Origin: Thiohalocapsa sp.
GTDB lineage: Bacteria > Pseudomonadota > Gammaproteobacteria > Chromatiales > Chromatiaceae
Reading direction: 5' to 3'
Assembly: GCA_021736785.1 (NCBI GenBank)
Contig: JAIPFF010000035.1
Span: forward strand, 1 to 56,324
Length of the DNA stretch: 56,324 nucleotides
Shown here piece after piece: positions 27,911 through 35,672 of this stretch; positions within the stretch are counted from its first letter, which is position 1, and every line of letters starts with the position of its first letter. The position numbers and the translations under genes were made by a program. A model generated the notes under the pieces. That model ran no database searches. It saw only the letters and a program-made list of their open reading frames with translations, and was not told the DNA's origin.

Positions 27911-28514
27911 TTCGCTATCTCTCCCGTCGAGACAAGGACGTGAAAACCTGTTCGGGGCCAGCGCTCGACGCGCTTGCCGAGCCCCGAGTGGACATTCTTC
28001 GGCCGTCGCCGGGACCGGTGGCCCTGCCCGAGCGGCGGCGGTGATGCAATGTACGCGCCTTTGTGAAGCCCCGGTATTCCACCTTCGGGAGACCGGGAGC
28101 GAACCTTCTATCCCCTATGGGATAGTTGACCGTGTTGTTTTTTTTCTCGCCAACTCAAAGTGCTAGCGGCGAGGCAAGCGCATGGATGAACGGCAAGCGA
28201 GTCTACGCGGCGACTCGGCCTTGTGTCAATGTATCCTAATATAAGAGATTCCTGAATTCGGTACTTTCCCCAAGCCGAAGCAGCCCCTCGGCCACGAACC
28301 GCCGGGTGCATTGTTTTCGACGGCTGCCGACTTCATTTCCCGGCTCAGGCGGACGACTGACGACAACGACCGTTGGCGGGAGTTCCGCACCGGGCCGACG
28401 TTGCCGCGCGAGCTCGACGGACTCGCCGCAAGCCGACGGCCCCGGCGCAGCGATCCGGCGAAGGGCCGACTCCACGGGCGACCGGGCCGAAATCGGGCCC
28501 AGGGTAAAAATTCA
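27911..28514. promoter_or_regulatory. Divergent intergenic region between dsrA and the Cas6-like gene cluster
   Basis: These 604 bases should hold the main dsr promoter and the promoter of the rightward cluster. Seen features are an inverted repeat at 28108-28125, an uninterrupted T8 run just right of it (28140s), and an AT-rich stretch at 28227-28255 (GTATCCTAATATAAG) in otherwise GC-rich DNA. No good sigma-70 hexamer pair with correct spacing could be fixed. No gene is supportable here. Confidence 0.5.
28108..28125. promoter_or_regulatory. Inverted repeat upstream of dsrA, candidate operator
   Basis: CTATCCC and GGGATAG form a perfect 7-base inverted repeat with a 4-base CTAT spacer. It lies 198 bases upstream of the dsrA start codon. 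The symmetrical CCC/GGG half-sites in an AT context resemble sites of sulfide- or metal-responsive repressors in a general way only. I cannot name the regulator. Confidence 0.45.
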
Positions 28515-28706
28515 ATGTTGAAACTCAGTGAAATTCTCGTTTCAAGGAAAGATATAGAAAGCTTCGACGAGCTGATTGCCGCCGTGCAGGACACCGCACG
28601 CAACGGCGAGCGGTTCTTCCGCATGGACGTCAAGCCTCCGTATCCGGATACCCCCGAGGACTGGGAAGATCGCCTGGAAGCGGCCTTCAGCGGCCTGGTC
28701 CGCTGA
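28515..28706 (+). CDS. Small conserved-looking protein, function unknown
   Basis: The product has 63 residues, starting MLKLSEILVSRKDIESFDELI. It is predicted mostly helical, has no cysteine and no membrane segment, and has a WEDRLEAAF segment near the end. I chose the ATG at 28515; the frame is open further upstream but those residues are arginine-rich filler, and the start lies at the step to lower GC. It is the first gene of the cluster divergent from dsr. I do not recognise the family. Confidence 0.6.
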   Translation: MLKLSEILVSRKDIESFDELIAAVQDTARNGERFFRMDVKPPYPDTPEDWEDRLEAAFSGLVR

Positions 28707-28787
28707 CATCGACACGGATCGGATGCGATACCCGAAAAGCAGTCGTGCATCGGAAGCAGTCATCACCAACCTGACGGGGCAGCAGCC

Positions 28788-29501
28788 ATGAACCGTTACG
28801 ACATCGCCAACCGCCTGCCGGATACGGCAGCCGATTCCATAGGAAACCCGGGAGTCCAGGAAGCCGCACTGGAGTCGCACCTGCTGGCTCTTCAGGAGCA
28901 CTACGATTCGCTCAAGCGCATCGGCGCAAAGCGCGAGGATGTCGCTGAGCTGAAGCTGCAAATGGCCCGAACCCTGGTCGGACTCGGCCGCGGCGACGAG
29001 GCCTGGCCGCTTGCGCGCGAGGCGTTCGACTCGTTCATGGCCAGCGAGGGCTTCGAGTCCGCGGCCGACTGCTGCGATGTGCTGTTCCGCGCCGAGCAGT
29101 CCGAGTCGTTGAGCGCGCTGGGCCAGGGCATTTGGCTCGCTGTCACGTACCCTATCGATCCGGAGCTGTCCATCGAGCTGCTCTCGCATGTCATCGACGA
29201 GACGCCGGACGAAGCGGACGGCGCAGCCGTCGCGGCCACCACCGCGCTGTTTTTGGCCGACGTGCGCGCCGAGGGCGTGCAGCGCGATAACCTGACGTTT
29301 TTCGCTTCGCAGCTACTCGGCGATGTCGCCCGGCGCCACAGCGGCGTCGATAGTCAAGAGGCGTTCGACCTCTGGCGCGACCGTCTGGAACTGCGAGAGC
29401 CGGAGAAGTTTCTGGTGCGGCTGCGAAATGTCGTCGACGTGCTGGTGCAGGACGACTGGTGGTTCGACCGCGAACAGTTACAGGCCAAGCTACCCGGCTG
29501 A
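28788..29501 (+). CDS. Helical, TPR-like hypothetical protein
   Basis: The product has 237 residues, acidic and almost entirely helical. Segments such as LKLQMARTLVGLGRGDEAWPLAREAFDSF and the following FESAADCCDVLF look like tetratricopeptide-type helix pairs. There is no signal peptide. It lies 81 bases behind the 63-residue ORF and 79 bases before the Cas6-like gene, on the same strand, so the three are probably co-transcribed. I do not recognise it; a role as scaffold or partner of the Cas6-like protein is only a guess. Confidence 0.7.
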   Translation: MNRYDIANRLPDTAADSIGNPGVQEAALESHLLALQEHYDSLKRIGAKREDVAELKLQMARTLVGLGRGDEAWPLAREAFDSFMASEGFESAADCCDVLFRAEQSESLSALGQGIWLAVTYPIDPELSIELLSHVIDETPDEADGAAVAATTALFLADVRAEGVQRDNLTFFASQLLGDVARRHSGVDSQEAFDLWRDRLELREPEKFLVRLRNVVDVLVQDDWWFDREQLQAKLPG

Positions 29502-29580
29502 AGCGCCGGCGCGAAGCCCCGGCCGCGCTCCGTCATCCACGAGAGCGCCAAACGCACCGAATGCAGTAAAGACCGACACT

Positions 29581-30267
29581 ATGTTCTGGCAAGAAGACGA
29601 CCAAGCCACCGAGACACAGGTGCCCGACGACATCGTCGACGTGCTGTTCTCGTTGCAATGCCGCAGCATCCCCGTCGACCATGCGCACGCCCTGTCGCGT
29701 GCGCTGCTCGACGCCGCCCCTTGGCTCGACGATCCCGGCGCCGGCGTTCATACCATTCACGTAGCCGGCTCCCAGAACGGCTGGGAGCGGCCCGAGCACG
29801 GCAGCGGCCAACAGTTGCAGCTCTCGCGCCGAACCAAGCTGTGCATCCGCGTACCGAAGCAGCGGATCGCCGCGCTGAAGCAGGCCTTGGAAGGACACAC
29901 CATCGATGTGGGCGGCTCGGCGCTGCAAATCGGCACCGGCAAAGAACGTCTGCTGAGCAAGGAAAGTACGCTGTTCGCGCGCTACGTGGCGGGTCCCGCC
30001 ACCGACGACGAGGACGAATTCCTGCGCTGGGCCGCGCAGGAGCTCGCCGGTCTGGGCATCAAGGTGCGCAAGGCCCTCTGCGGCAAGCGCACGCCGCTGC
30101 ACACGGCGGACGGCGACATCGACACCCGCAGCCTGATGCTAGCGGATCTGACGGCGGAAGAATCCGTGCAGCTGCAGCAGCACGGCATCGGTCCGCATCG
30201 GGCAATGGGCTGCGGTCTGTTTATCCCGCACAAAGGCATCGACGCCGTGCACAAGCCAAGTAGATGA
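29581..30267 (+). CDS. cas6: Cas6/Cmx6-like RAMP protein (no CRISPR array nearby)
   Basis: The product has 228 residues. Its pattern matches the type I-MYXAN Cas6/Cmx6 family as I know it: an N-terminal LFSLQCRSIPVDHAHALSRAL with His34 and His36, a GVHTIHVAGSQNGW segment, LSRRTKLCIRVP, and the C-terminal LTAEESVQLQQHGIGPHRAMGCGLFIP, whose glycine-rich end is the RAMP G-loop. Cas6 enzymes cut precursor crRNA at repeat hairpins. No other cas gene and no repeat array is visible here; instead it sits between dsr and a DsrC paralogue. The ATG at 29581 has only a weak ribosome binding site. Substrate and activity are unknown. Confidence 0.68.
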   Translation: MFWQEDDQATETQVPDDIVDVLFSLQCRSIPVDHAHALSRALLDAAPWLDDPGAGVHTIHVAGSQNGWERPEHGSGQQLQLSRRTKLCIRVPKQRIAALKQALEGHTIDVGGSALQIGTGKERLLSKESTLFARYVAGPATDDEDEFLRWAAQELAGLGIKVRKALCGKRTPLHTADGDIDTRSLMLADLTAEESVQLQQHGIGPHRAMGCGLFIPHKGIDAVHKPSR

Positions 30268-30357
30268 CGCGCAACGGGTAATTCAATAATATTAGCGAGC
30301 CTGAATATGACCGTCCCGCTACAACGCCCTGCCCGGGGCACGGCGTTCGGGGCGCGG

Positions 30358-30394
30358 CCCCGCGGCGACAATGCGCCGCCGGGTCGTCTTTTTT
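30358..30394 (+). terminator. Rho-independent terminator behind the Cas6-like gene
   Basis: GCGGCG (30362-30367) and CGCCGC (30374-30379) form the stem core, extended by CCC/GGG across one C.C mismatch. A run of six T residues (30389-30394) follows five bases after the stem. It lies between the Cas6-like gene and the DsrC paralogue, only 58 bases before the latter, so it could also act as an attenuator in a leader. Confidence 0.65.
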
Positions 30395-30452
30395 AAGCAG
30401 CTAAGCCGGCGCGCTTAAGAGCCGGCAGACAACGACAAGAGGAAAACCCCAC

Positions 30453-30791
30453 ATGGCCATCGAGGTAAATGGCAAAAGTATCGAAACGACCGAGAGTGGC
30501 TATCTGGTCAACCCGGCCGACTGGGACGAAGACGTCGCCAAGATCATCGCCGACGGCGAAGGCATCGAACTGACCGATCAGCACTGGGACGTCATCAAAT
30601 ACTTGCGCGACGAGTATTTGAACAACAACCAGAACCAGCCGATGGAGCGCGCCCTCCTGAAAGACGTCGGCAAGATCTGGGGCTCGAAGCCCAGCAGCAA
30701 AGACGTCTATAAGCTGTTCCCGCTGGCACCCACCAAGCAGGGCACCAAGATCGCCGGCCTACCCGAGGTACAGCGAAAAGGCGGTTACTGA
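30453..30791 (+). CDS. Cysteine-free DsrC/TusE-family protein (RspA-type)
   Basis: The product has 112 residues and is clearly homologous to DsrC (MAIEVNGKSIETTESGYLVNPADWDEDVAK versus the dsrC product). The C-terminal arm reads KIAGLPEVQRKGGY: both functional cysteine positions are replaced and the whole protein has no cysteine. It therefore cannot carry sulfur as DsrC or TusE do and falls in the group called RspA (regulatory sulfur-related proteins). The ribosome binding site AGAGGAAA is good. Intrinsic terminators flank it on both sides, so it may be a single-gene unit. Confidence 0.88.
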   Translation: MAIEVNGKSIETTESGYLVNPADWDEDVAKIIADGEGIELTDQHWDVIKYLRDEYLNNNQNQPMERALLKDVGKIWGSKPSSKDVYKLFPLAPTKQGTKIAGLPEVQRKGGY

Positions 30792-30816
30792 TCGAACCGC
30801 CCGGGCAAGCGACTCC

Positions 30817-30840
30817 AAGCCGGCCTCGAGCCGGCTTTTT
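30817..30840 (+). terminator. Rho-independent terminator behind the DsrC paralogue
   Basis: AGCCGGC (30818-30824) and GCCGGCT (30830-30836) form a perfect 7-base stem with a 5-base loop, followed directly by a T-run to 30840. It lies 26 bases after the stop codon of the cysteine-free DsrC paralogue. Confidence 0.88.
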
Positions 30841-31153
30841 CGTGCGCGGGCGGTTTGGCGGCTCCGCGGCCGCCACCGCGGCCGGTCGCCCGCTAGTTCA
30901 GACCTACCCGCGCGAAGCCGAAAAACCGATCCGGCTGCCGCAGGGCCGCGCAAAAGATGTCGACGCTTTCCCGCGTCCGCGCACTATGGCAAATGGGCAG
31001 CCGAGGGCGAATCAACGGCGCTTCCGGCAAAGACAACCGCCAGCGGCGGTGTCGGGGCGGGGGTCTGTTGCATCGGGACGTGACAAACTATATTACGCAA
31101 TAAGAACAATTTGCATTATGCTTAGACATCGCGTCCCGATCAGAGTCGACTCA
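30841..31153. other. Intergenic region with an AT-rich promoter-like stretch
   Basis: These 313 bases hold no clear gene. Positions 31085-31125 are AT-rich; TTACGC and TATGCT stand 18 bases apart there and could be a sigma-70 promoter for a rightward transcript starting just before the small ORF at 31154. This is a weak match. Confidence 0.35.
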
Positions 31154-31330
31154 ATGAAACCGACGTACCGACAAGCCACTTGGCGCGCACGCATCGCAGC
31201 GCTTGCACATGCCTTGCCCGGTTCCCGGCGGCGCGAGCGCTGGCGCATCATCAGCGGGCTCGCGCAGCAGAGCGCGGCCTCGCCCGGCCCGTCCGACAAA
31301 GACTCGACCAAGCGCAATCCCGGGCGGTAG
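31154..31330 (+). CDS. Possible small basic protein
   Basis: The frame encodes 58 residues, starting MKPTYRQATWRARIAALAHALPGSRRRERW. It is very basic and helical at the N-terminus, polar at the C-terminus. An AT-rich promoter-like stretch lies upstream, but no clear ribosome binding site does. It converges on the small membrane protein gene with ten bases between the stops. It could be a real small protein or chance. Confidence 0.35.
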   Translation: MKPTYRQATWRARIAALAHALPGSRRRERWRIISGLAQQSAASPGPSDKDSTKRNPGR

Positions 31331-31340
31331 AAGACGCCGC

Positions 31341-31595
31341 TCAATGATCGCACTTCTCCAATTTCTCGCGCGCGCCGGGGAGCACGGAGATCAGGAAGGT
31401 CGAAATAAGCACGATCGGTGCCAACATGATCAGCACCAGCGCCAGAAACAGCACGATCGGCTGTAGATAGGCGACGGCCGGAACAATGTGGTTGGCTGCC
31501 AGGAACAACAGCACGGCGGCCGCGAAAAAGATGGCCGACACTACCACGCCTTCGCGCATGGTCTTGCAGCCAAGAATCAGCAATTGATGGGCCAA
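31341..31595 (-). CDS. Small membrane protein, TTG start
   Basis: The product has 84 residues with two long hydrophobic segments (VVVSAIFFAAAVLLFLAA and about VLFLALVLIMLAPIVLISTFL) and a charged tail ending AREKLEKCDH. I place the start at the TTG at 31595 because GGAGGAAG lies about eight bases before it; the next ATG at 31559 has no ribosome binding site. It is convergent with the small ORF at 31154 and divergent from the TauE-like gene. The function is unknown. Confidence 0.6.
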   Translation of the reverse strand: MAHQLLILGCKTMREGVVVSAIFFAAAVLLFLAANHIVPAVAYLQPIVLFLALVLIMLAPIVLISTFLISVLPGAREKLEKCDH

Positions 31596-31841
31596 GCCTT
31601 CTTCCTCCTCGTCTGACGCGAAAGCGCGCGCAGCGCCGCGCAGGTCGGCGGCTTTGCGGGGCCTGCGGCAGGCGCTCGCCGCAAGCCGATTATTTTCCGC
31701 CGAGGCTATCACAGCAAGCCCGCGCCGACAGCGCTGCGGCGAGCACTCGGGCGCGTTAGACTGCCCCGCTCGAACCGATGCCGATGCTTGCGGCATCGCC
31801 TCGGTGCCGCTCTCGAATGCCTGCCCGGAATCCGTCACCGC

Positions 31842-32576
31842 ATGCCCGATCTGCCCGTGCTTGCCGTCTTGCTGCTAGCCGCCTTCGTGCATGGCGCCTT
31901 CGGGTTCGGATTTCCGCTGGTCGCCACGCCGCTGTTGGCGTTGCTGATGGATCTGCGCTCGGCAATCCTGCTGACGTTGGTCCCGACGATCTGCATCAAC
32001 GCCGCCAGCATCTTCGGCGAGCCCCACAGGGGTGCGGCGCTGCGGCTATTTTGGCCGATTCCCGCCTTCACGATCGTCGGCAGCCTGTTGGGCACACAGG
32101 TTTTGCTGACGGTCAGCCCGGAGCCGTTCCGTCTGCTGCTTGCGTTGGTGCTGATCGCCTACTTGCTGGCCGAGCGCCTGCACGGTGTCGACCGCGAGCG
32201 CACCGTGCCCAAGTGGGGACTGGCCCTGCTCGGCCTGGGGCTCGGGCTGCTGGCGGGACTGGTGAACATCTTCGCGCCGGTGATCATCGTCTTCGCGCTC
32301 TATACCCGCATGCGGCCCGAATTGATGGTGGCCGCCTTCAACCTGAGCTTCATCACCAGCAAGTCCGGACAATTGATTGGCTTCACGCTCAACGGCGCAC
32401 TGGATATGGCCGTCGTTTCGCAGGCGTTGTGGGCATTACCGCTGATTTTGGCGGTGCTCTGGGCCGGCATCCGGCTGCGCCGACGCATCCATCCGGAGCA
32501 CTATCGCCGGCTGCTGCGGCTCGGCCTCTGGGCAATGGCCGTTGCGTTGATTTGGAATAGCGTTCGGGCCCTATAG
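31842..32576 (+). CDS. TauE/SafE-family permease
   Basis: The product has 244 residues with about seven to eight hydrophobic segments and the family pattern FVHGAFGFGFPLVATPLLALL near the N-terminus and GLLAGLVNIFAPVI in the middle. Members export or import sulfite and related organosulfur anions. Its place near the dsr genes makes sulfite export plausible, but the family is broad. The ATG at 31842 (MPDLPVLAV) begins directly at the first membrane segment. Confidence 0.8.
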   Translation: MPDLPVLAVLLLAAFVHGAFGFGFPLVATPLLALLMDLRSAILLTLVPTICINAASIFGEPHRGAALRLFWPIPAFTIVGSLLGTQVLLTVSPEPFRLLLALVLIAYLLAERLHGVDRERTVPKWGLALLGLGLGLLAGLVNIFAPVIIVFALYTRMRPELMVAAFNLSFITSKSGQLIGFTLNGALDMAVVSQALWALPLILAVLWAGIRLRRRIHPEHYRRLLRLGLWAMAVALIWNSVRAL

Positions 32577-32746
32577 GCCGCATCGCCGGCCGCCGAGCCG
32601 GACTCTGAGCCGGACTCTGAGCCGGACACCTGCGGTTTTCCGATCGCCGGCGCGGCGACAGTTGGCATATGGGCGTGCGCGACGACGGCGTGCCCGCGCA
32701 CCGGTAAACGGCATCGCCGCGGCGCGCACCGACGTGGCGGCGCGGG

Positions 32747-33739
32747 TCAGTTGCCGTCGCGAGTCATTAGCTCGAGCCGGCCCTCGGCCAAACGCCCCTC
32801 GGTGGTATTGGGGAAGCGCGTTTTCAGATCCTGCAGGATATTGCCGGCCTGCTCCAGGTCGTTCTGCTCGTAGTAGACGTAGCCGAGCTTCAGCATCGCG
32901 CTCGGTACCTTCGGACTGAGCGGATAGTCCGTAAGCAAACGGTTGAATTGCGCCATGGCCGAGGCGTAATCCTTGGTCATGTAGCCAATCTCGCCCAACC
33001 AATAACGGGCGTTGTCGGAATACTGGCCTTGCGGGTAGCGCGAGAGCATGTCGGTGAATTCGCTGCGCGCGGCGGCGTAATCGCGCTCCTTCAACTGCTC
33101 GAACGCGGCCCGGTAGGCGTCACGCTCGCCGCCCTCCGTGGTCTCCGGCGACGGCAGCGCCAGCAGGCCGCCGCCGGCGCCGCCGCGCCCGAGGCCGCCA
33201 AGCCCGGTTTGCGGCAGCGCCTCGGCGCCGGGCTCACCGGACTGTCGGTCGTCTGGCGCCTCCTCCGATGCAGCCGCGCGCGGGGAATCGACACCGCTGG
33301 CGGGCTCGCCCCTCGTCGCGCCTTCATTCTCGGCGGAGAGTGCCGGGCGCGGCGCGCCGAGGGGGCCGGTCGCATCCAACCCTGGCCCGAGCTCTGCCGA
33401 TGCAGGATCGCCCGGCTGCAGCGTGTCGTCGAAGCGCGGCGCCGAGAAGTCCGGCATGCCGCCGCGGCCATCGCGCTGCATTCGGTATTGCTGCATCTCG
33501 ACCAAGCCGCGCAGTTCCTGGACTTCCTGCTGCAAGCGCTGCAGTTGCAGCACCAGGTCGGAGACGCTCTGCTCGTTGAGCATGCGCTCGAGGCGCTCCA
33601 GCCTGGCCTCGACTCCGGGCTGGATGCCCGCCTGCAGGCCACGATTCAGATCGAGCGGTTGCGCCTGTGCCGGCACCGCCACCATCAACGCCGCCAGCAT
33701 CACCGGCAGCCCCAACGCATTCTTCGGCGAACGCTCCAT
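32747..33739 (-). CDS. cpoB: CpoB (YbgF), Tol-Pal associated TPR protein
   Basis: The product has 330 residues. An N-terminal signal peptide (LGLPVMLAALMVAVPAQAQ) is followed by a short coiled coil (LERLERMLNEQSVSDLVLQLQRLQQEVQELR). A low-complexity linker rich in G, A, E and P comes next, then three TPR-like repeats at the C-terminus (YRAAFEQLKERDYAAARSEF). CpoB coordinates PBP1B activity with outer-membrane constriction. I used the ATG at 33739, which has GAGG upstream. It is the last gene of the tol-pal operon. The linker is longer than usual. Confidence 0.9.
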   Translation of the reverse strand: MERSPKNALGLPVMLAALMVAVPAQAQPLDLNRGLQAGIQPGVEARLERLERMLNEQSVSDLVLQLQRLQQEVQELRGLVEMQQYRMQRDGRGGMPDFSAPRFDDTLQPGDPASAELGPGLDATGPLGAPRPALSAENEGATRGEPASGVDSPRAAASEEAPDDRQSGEPGAEALPQTGLGGLGRGGAGGGLLALPSPETTEGGERDAYRAAFEQLKERDYAAARSEFTDMLSRYPQGQYSDNARYWLGEIGYMTKDYASAMAQFNRLLTDYPLSPKVPSAMLKLGYVYYEQNDLEQAGNILQDLKTRFPNTTEGRLAEGRLELMTRDGN

Positions 33740-33752
33740 GTCGATATCCTCG

Positions 33753-34289
33753 TCAGTAAACCAGCTCGACGCGACGGTTCTCCGACCACGCATCGGCACT
33801 GTGGCCGGGATCGGCGGGGCGCTCCTCGCCGTAGCTCAGGGTGCCCATTTTCGCCTCGGGCACGCCCTCGGCGATCATGAATCGCTTCACCGCATCGGCG
33901 CGACGCTCGCCCAGCGCCAGGTTGTAGTCGCGCGTGCCGCGCTCGTCGGTATGTCCCTCCAGCGTTACGCGGGCGCCGGCGGTCTGGTACAGATAGGCGG
34001 CATGCGCACGCAGCAAATCGGTGTATTGGCCGGGAATTTCCGAGGTGTCGTAATCGAAGTAGACGATCTTGCGATAGAGCGGGCTCGACGGATCATCGAG
34101 CGGCGAGTAAGGCTGCGGCTCGATGGGTGCCGTCACCGTTGGGCTCGGTTGCGAGGGACGCGACAGCGCATCCAGATCCGAGGCGGAAGGCGCTGGCTCC
34201 GGCGGCGGCTCCGGCGGCGTCGTAGCGCAGCCGGCCAGCGTAAGCGCGGCGACGAGCGGTAAAACGGACTGGCGCAGACGCTGCTTCAC
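33753..34289 (-). CDS. pal: Pal, peptidoglycan-associated lipoprotein
   Basis: The product has 178 residues. A lipoprotein signal with lipobox LAGC lies near the N-terminus. A Pro/Ser/Glu-rich linker precedes the OmpA-like domain with YFDYDTSEIP and LEGHTDERGTRDYNLALGERRADAV, which binds diaminopimelate in peptidoglycan. I place the start at the GTG at 34289, with AGGAG seven bases upstream; the in-frame TTG at 34307 lies before that site. It anchors the outer membrane to the wall and binds TolB. Confidence 0.93.
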   Translation of the reverse strand: MKQRLRQSVLPLVAALTLAGCATTPPEPPPEPAPSASDLDALSRPSQPSPTVTAPIEPQPYSPLDDPSSPLYRKIVYFDYDTSEIPGQYTDLLRAHAAYLYQTAGARVTLEGHTDERGTRDYNLALGERRADAVKRFMIAEGVPEAKMGTLSYGEERPADPGHSADAWSENRRVELVY

Positions 34290-34355
34290 GACACGACTCC
34301 TGAACAAGCGGAAAAACGAGGGACACGGGGACCGGCAGGGTTGGCGAACACGGAT

Positions 34356-35660
34356 TCAGCGCAGCAGCGGCGACCATGCCGGCTCGCGCACCTCGCCCGT
34401 GTCCTGCGACAGCCGCTGTGTTGCGCCGCCGTTGATGGGCGTGGCGGCCAATACGCCGCGGCCGTTGTTTTGCGTAGCGTAAATTACCATGCTGCCATTC
34501 GGCGCGAAACCGGGCGACTCATCCAGTCCGCCGCCGCTCAGAAACCGCCGCGGACCGCCGCGCGCATCGGTCATCGCAATACGGAAGCGCCCGCCGTCGC
34601 GCGTGACCATCACCAACGAGCGTCCGTCCGGCGAGTAGGATGCGGCGGAGTTGTAGTCGCCCTCGAAGGTGACGCGCGCGGCCGGACCGCCGCCGGCGGC
34701 GACGCGGTAGATCTGGGGCCGCCCGCCGCGATCCGACGTAAATACCAAATGGCTGCCGTCCGGCGCCCAAGCCGGCTCGGTGTCGATGGCGTAGTGATCG
34801 GTGACCTGCGTCAATTGACCCGAGCCCAATTCGAGCACGTAGATATCCGGATTACCGTCTTTCGATAGGGCCAGCGCCAGCTTGCGGCCGTCGGGCGAGA
34901 ACGCCGGAGCGCTGTTCATGCCCTCGAAGCTCGCCACGCGGTCGCGCCGTCCCGAGGCCAGCTCCTGCACGTAAACGGCCGACTGCCGGCCCTCGAAGGA
35001 CACGTAGGCAAGCCGACGACCGTCCGGCGACCAGGCCGGGGACATGATCGGGTCCGGCGAGTCGACGATGGTCTGCGGATTGAAGCCGTCCGAGTCCGAC
35101 ACCCGCAGCACGACCCGCGCATTCGGCCCGCGGCCGCTGGAGGTGACATAGGCGATGCGGGTCGCAAAGACGCCGGGCTCGCCGGTGAGCTTCTCGTAGA
35201 TCGCATCGGCGATGCGATGCGCCGCGTTGCGCAGGCCTTTTTCCGTCGACGGCAGCGAATTGGACATCAGCTTCTTGCCGCTGAAGACGTCGTACAGCGA
35301 ATAGCGCAGCATGTAGCCGCCACCGGTGTTGGGCGCCACCTCGCCGACGACCAGGTTGTTCATCGACAGCAGTTGCCACTCACGGAAGTCGATGTCTTCC
35401 TGGCGGTGGGGCGTCACCAGCATCTCACGGCGAGACATGGGCTTGAAGCGCCCGCTGCGGGCCAGATCCGCAGCGATGACGGCGCCGATGTCGATACTCG
35501 GCCGCGCACCGTCCAGATCGCCGAAGGGCACCACGGCGATGGGCTGGGCGCCCTCGATGCCGCCGGTGATCTCGATGGTGAGCTTGGCCTGCGCCGTAGC
35601 GCTTGCCAGAAGGACCAGCAGCAGCAGCAGCCGCGAAGGAATGAAACGGTGACGTAGCAT
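34356..35660 (-). CDS. tolB: TolB, periplasmic beta-propeller protein
   Basis: The product has 434 residues with a Sec signal peptide (LLLLLVLLASATAQA). Repeated WD40-like TolB motifs follow: SPAWSPDGRRLAYVS, APAFSPDGRKLALAL, EPAWAPDGSHLVFTS and SAASYSPDGRSLVMV. TolB links Pal to TolA in the periplasm. The ATG at 35660 has AGGAGC upstream. It is 12 bases behind tolA, in the normal operon order. Confidence 0.95.
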   Translation of the reverse strand: MLRHRFIPSRLLLLLVLLASATAQAKLTIEITGGIEGAQPIAVVPFGDLDGARPSIDIGAVIAADLARSGRFKPMSRREMLVTPHRQEDIDFREWQLLSMNNLVVGEVAPNTGGGYMLRYSLYDVFSGKKLMSNSLPSTEKGLRNAAHRIADAIYEKLTGEPGVFATRIAYVTSSGRGPNARVVLRVSDSDGFNPQTIVDSPDPIMSPAWSPDGRRLAYVSFEGRQSAVYVQELASGRRDRVASFEGMNSAPAFSPDGRKLALALSKDGNPDIYVLELGSGQLTQVTDHYAIDTEPAWAPDGSHLVFTSDRGGRPQIYRVAAGGGPAARVTFEGDYNSAASYSPDGRSLVMVTRDGGRFRIAMTDARGGPRRFLSGGGLDESPGFAPNGSMVIYATQNNGRGVLAATPINGGATQRLSQDTGEVREPAWSPLLR

Positions 35661-35672
35661 AGGAGCGGGCTC

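Noticed and set aside
30453-30791. TusE, the tRNA-thiolation DsrC relative
   Set aside because: TusE needs the penultimate cysteine; this protein has no cysteine.
28515-30840. CRISPR array near the Cas6-like gene
   Set aside because: No regularly spaced direct repeats were seen in this region or elsewhere in the window.
31341-31838. 165-residue form of the small membrane protein
   Set aside because: The extra N-terminal part is arginine/alanine filler; a TTG with a strong GGAGGAAG site at 31595 fits better.
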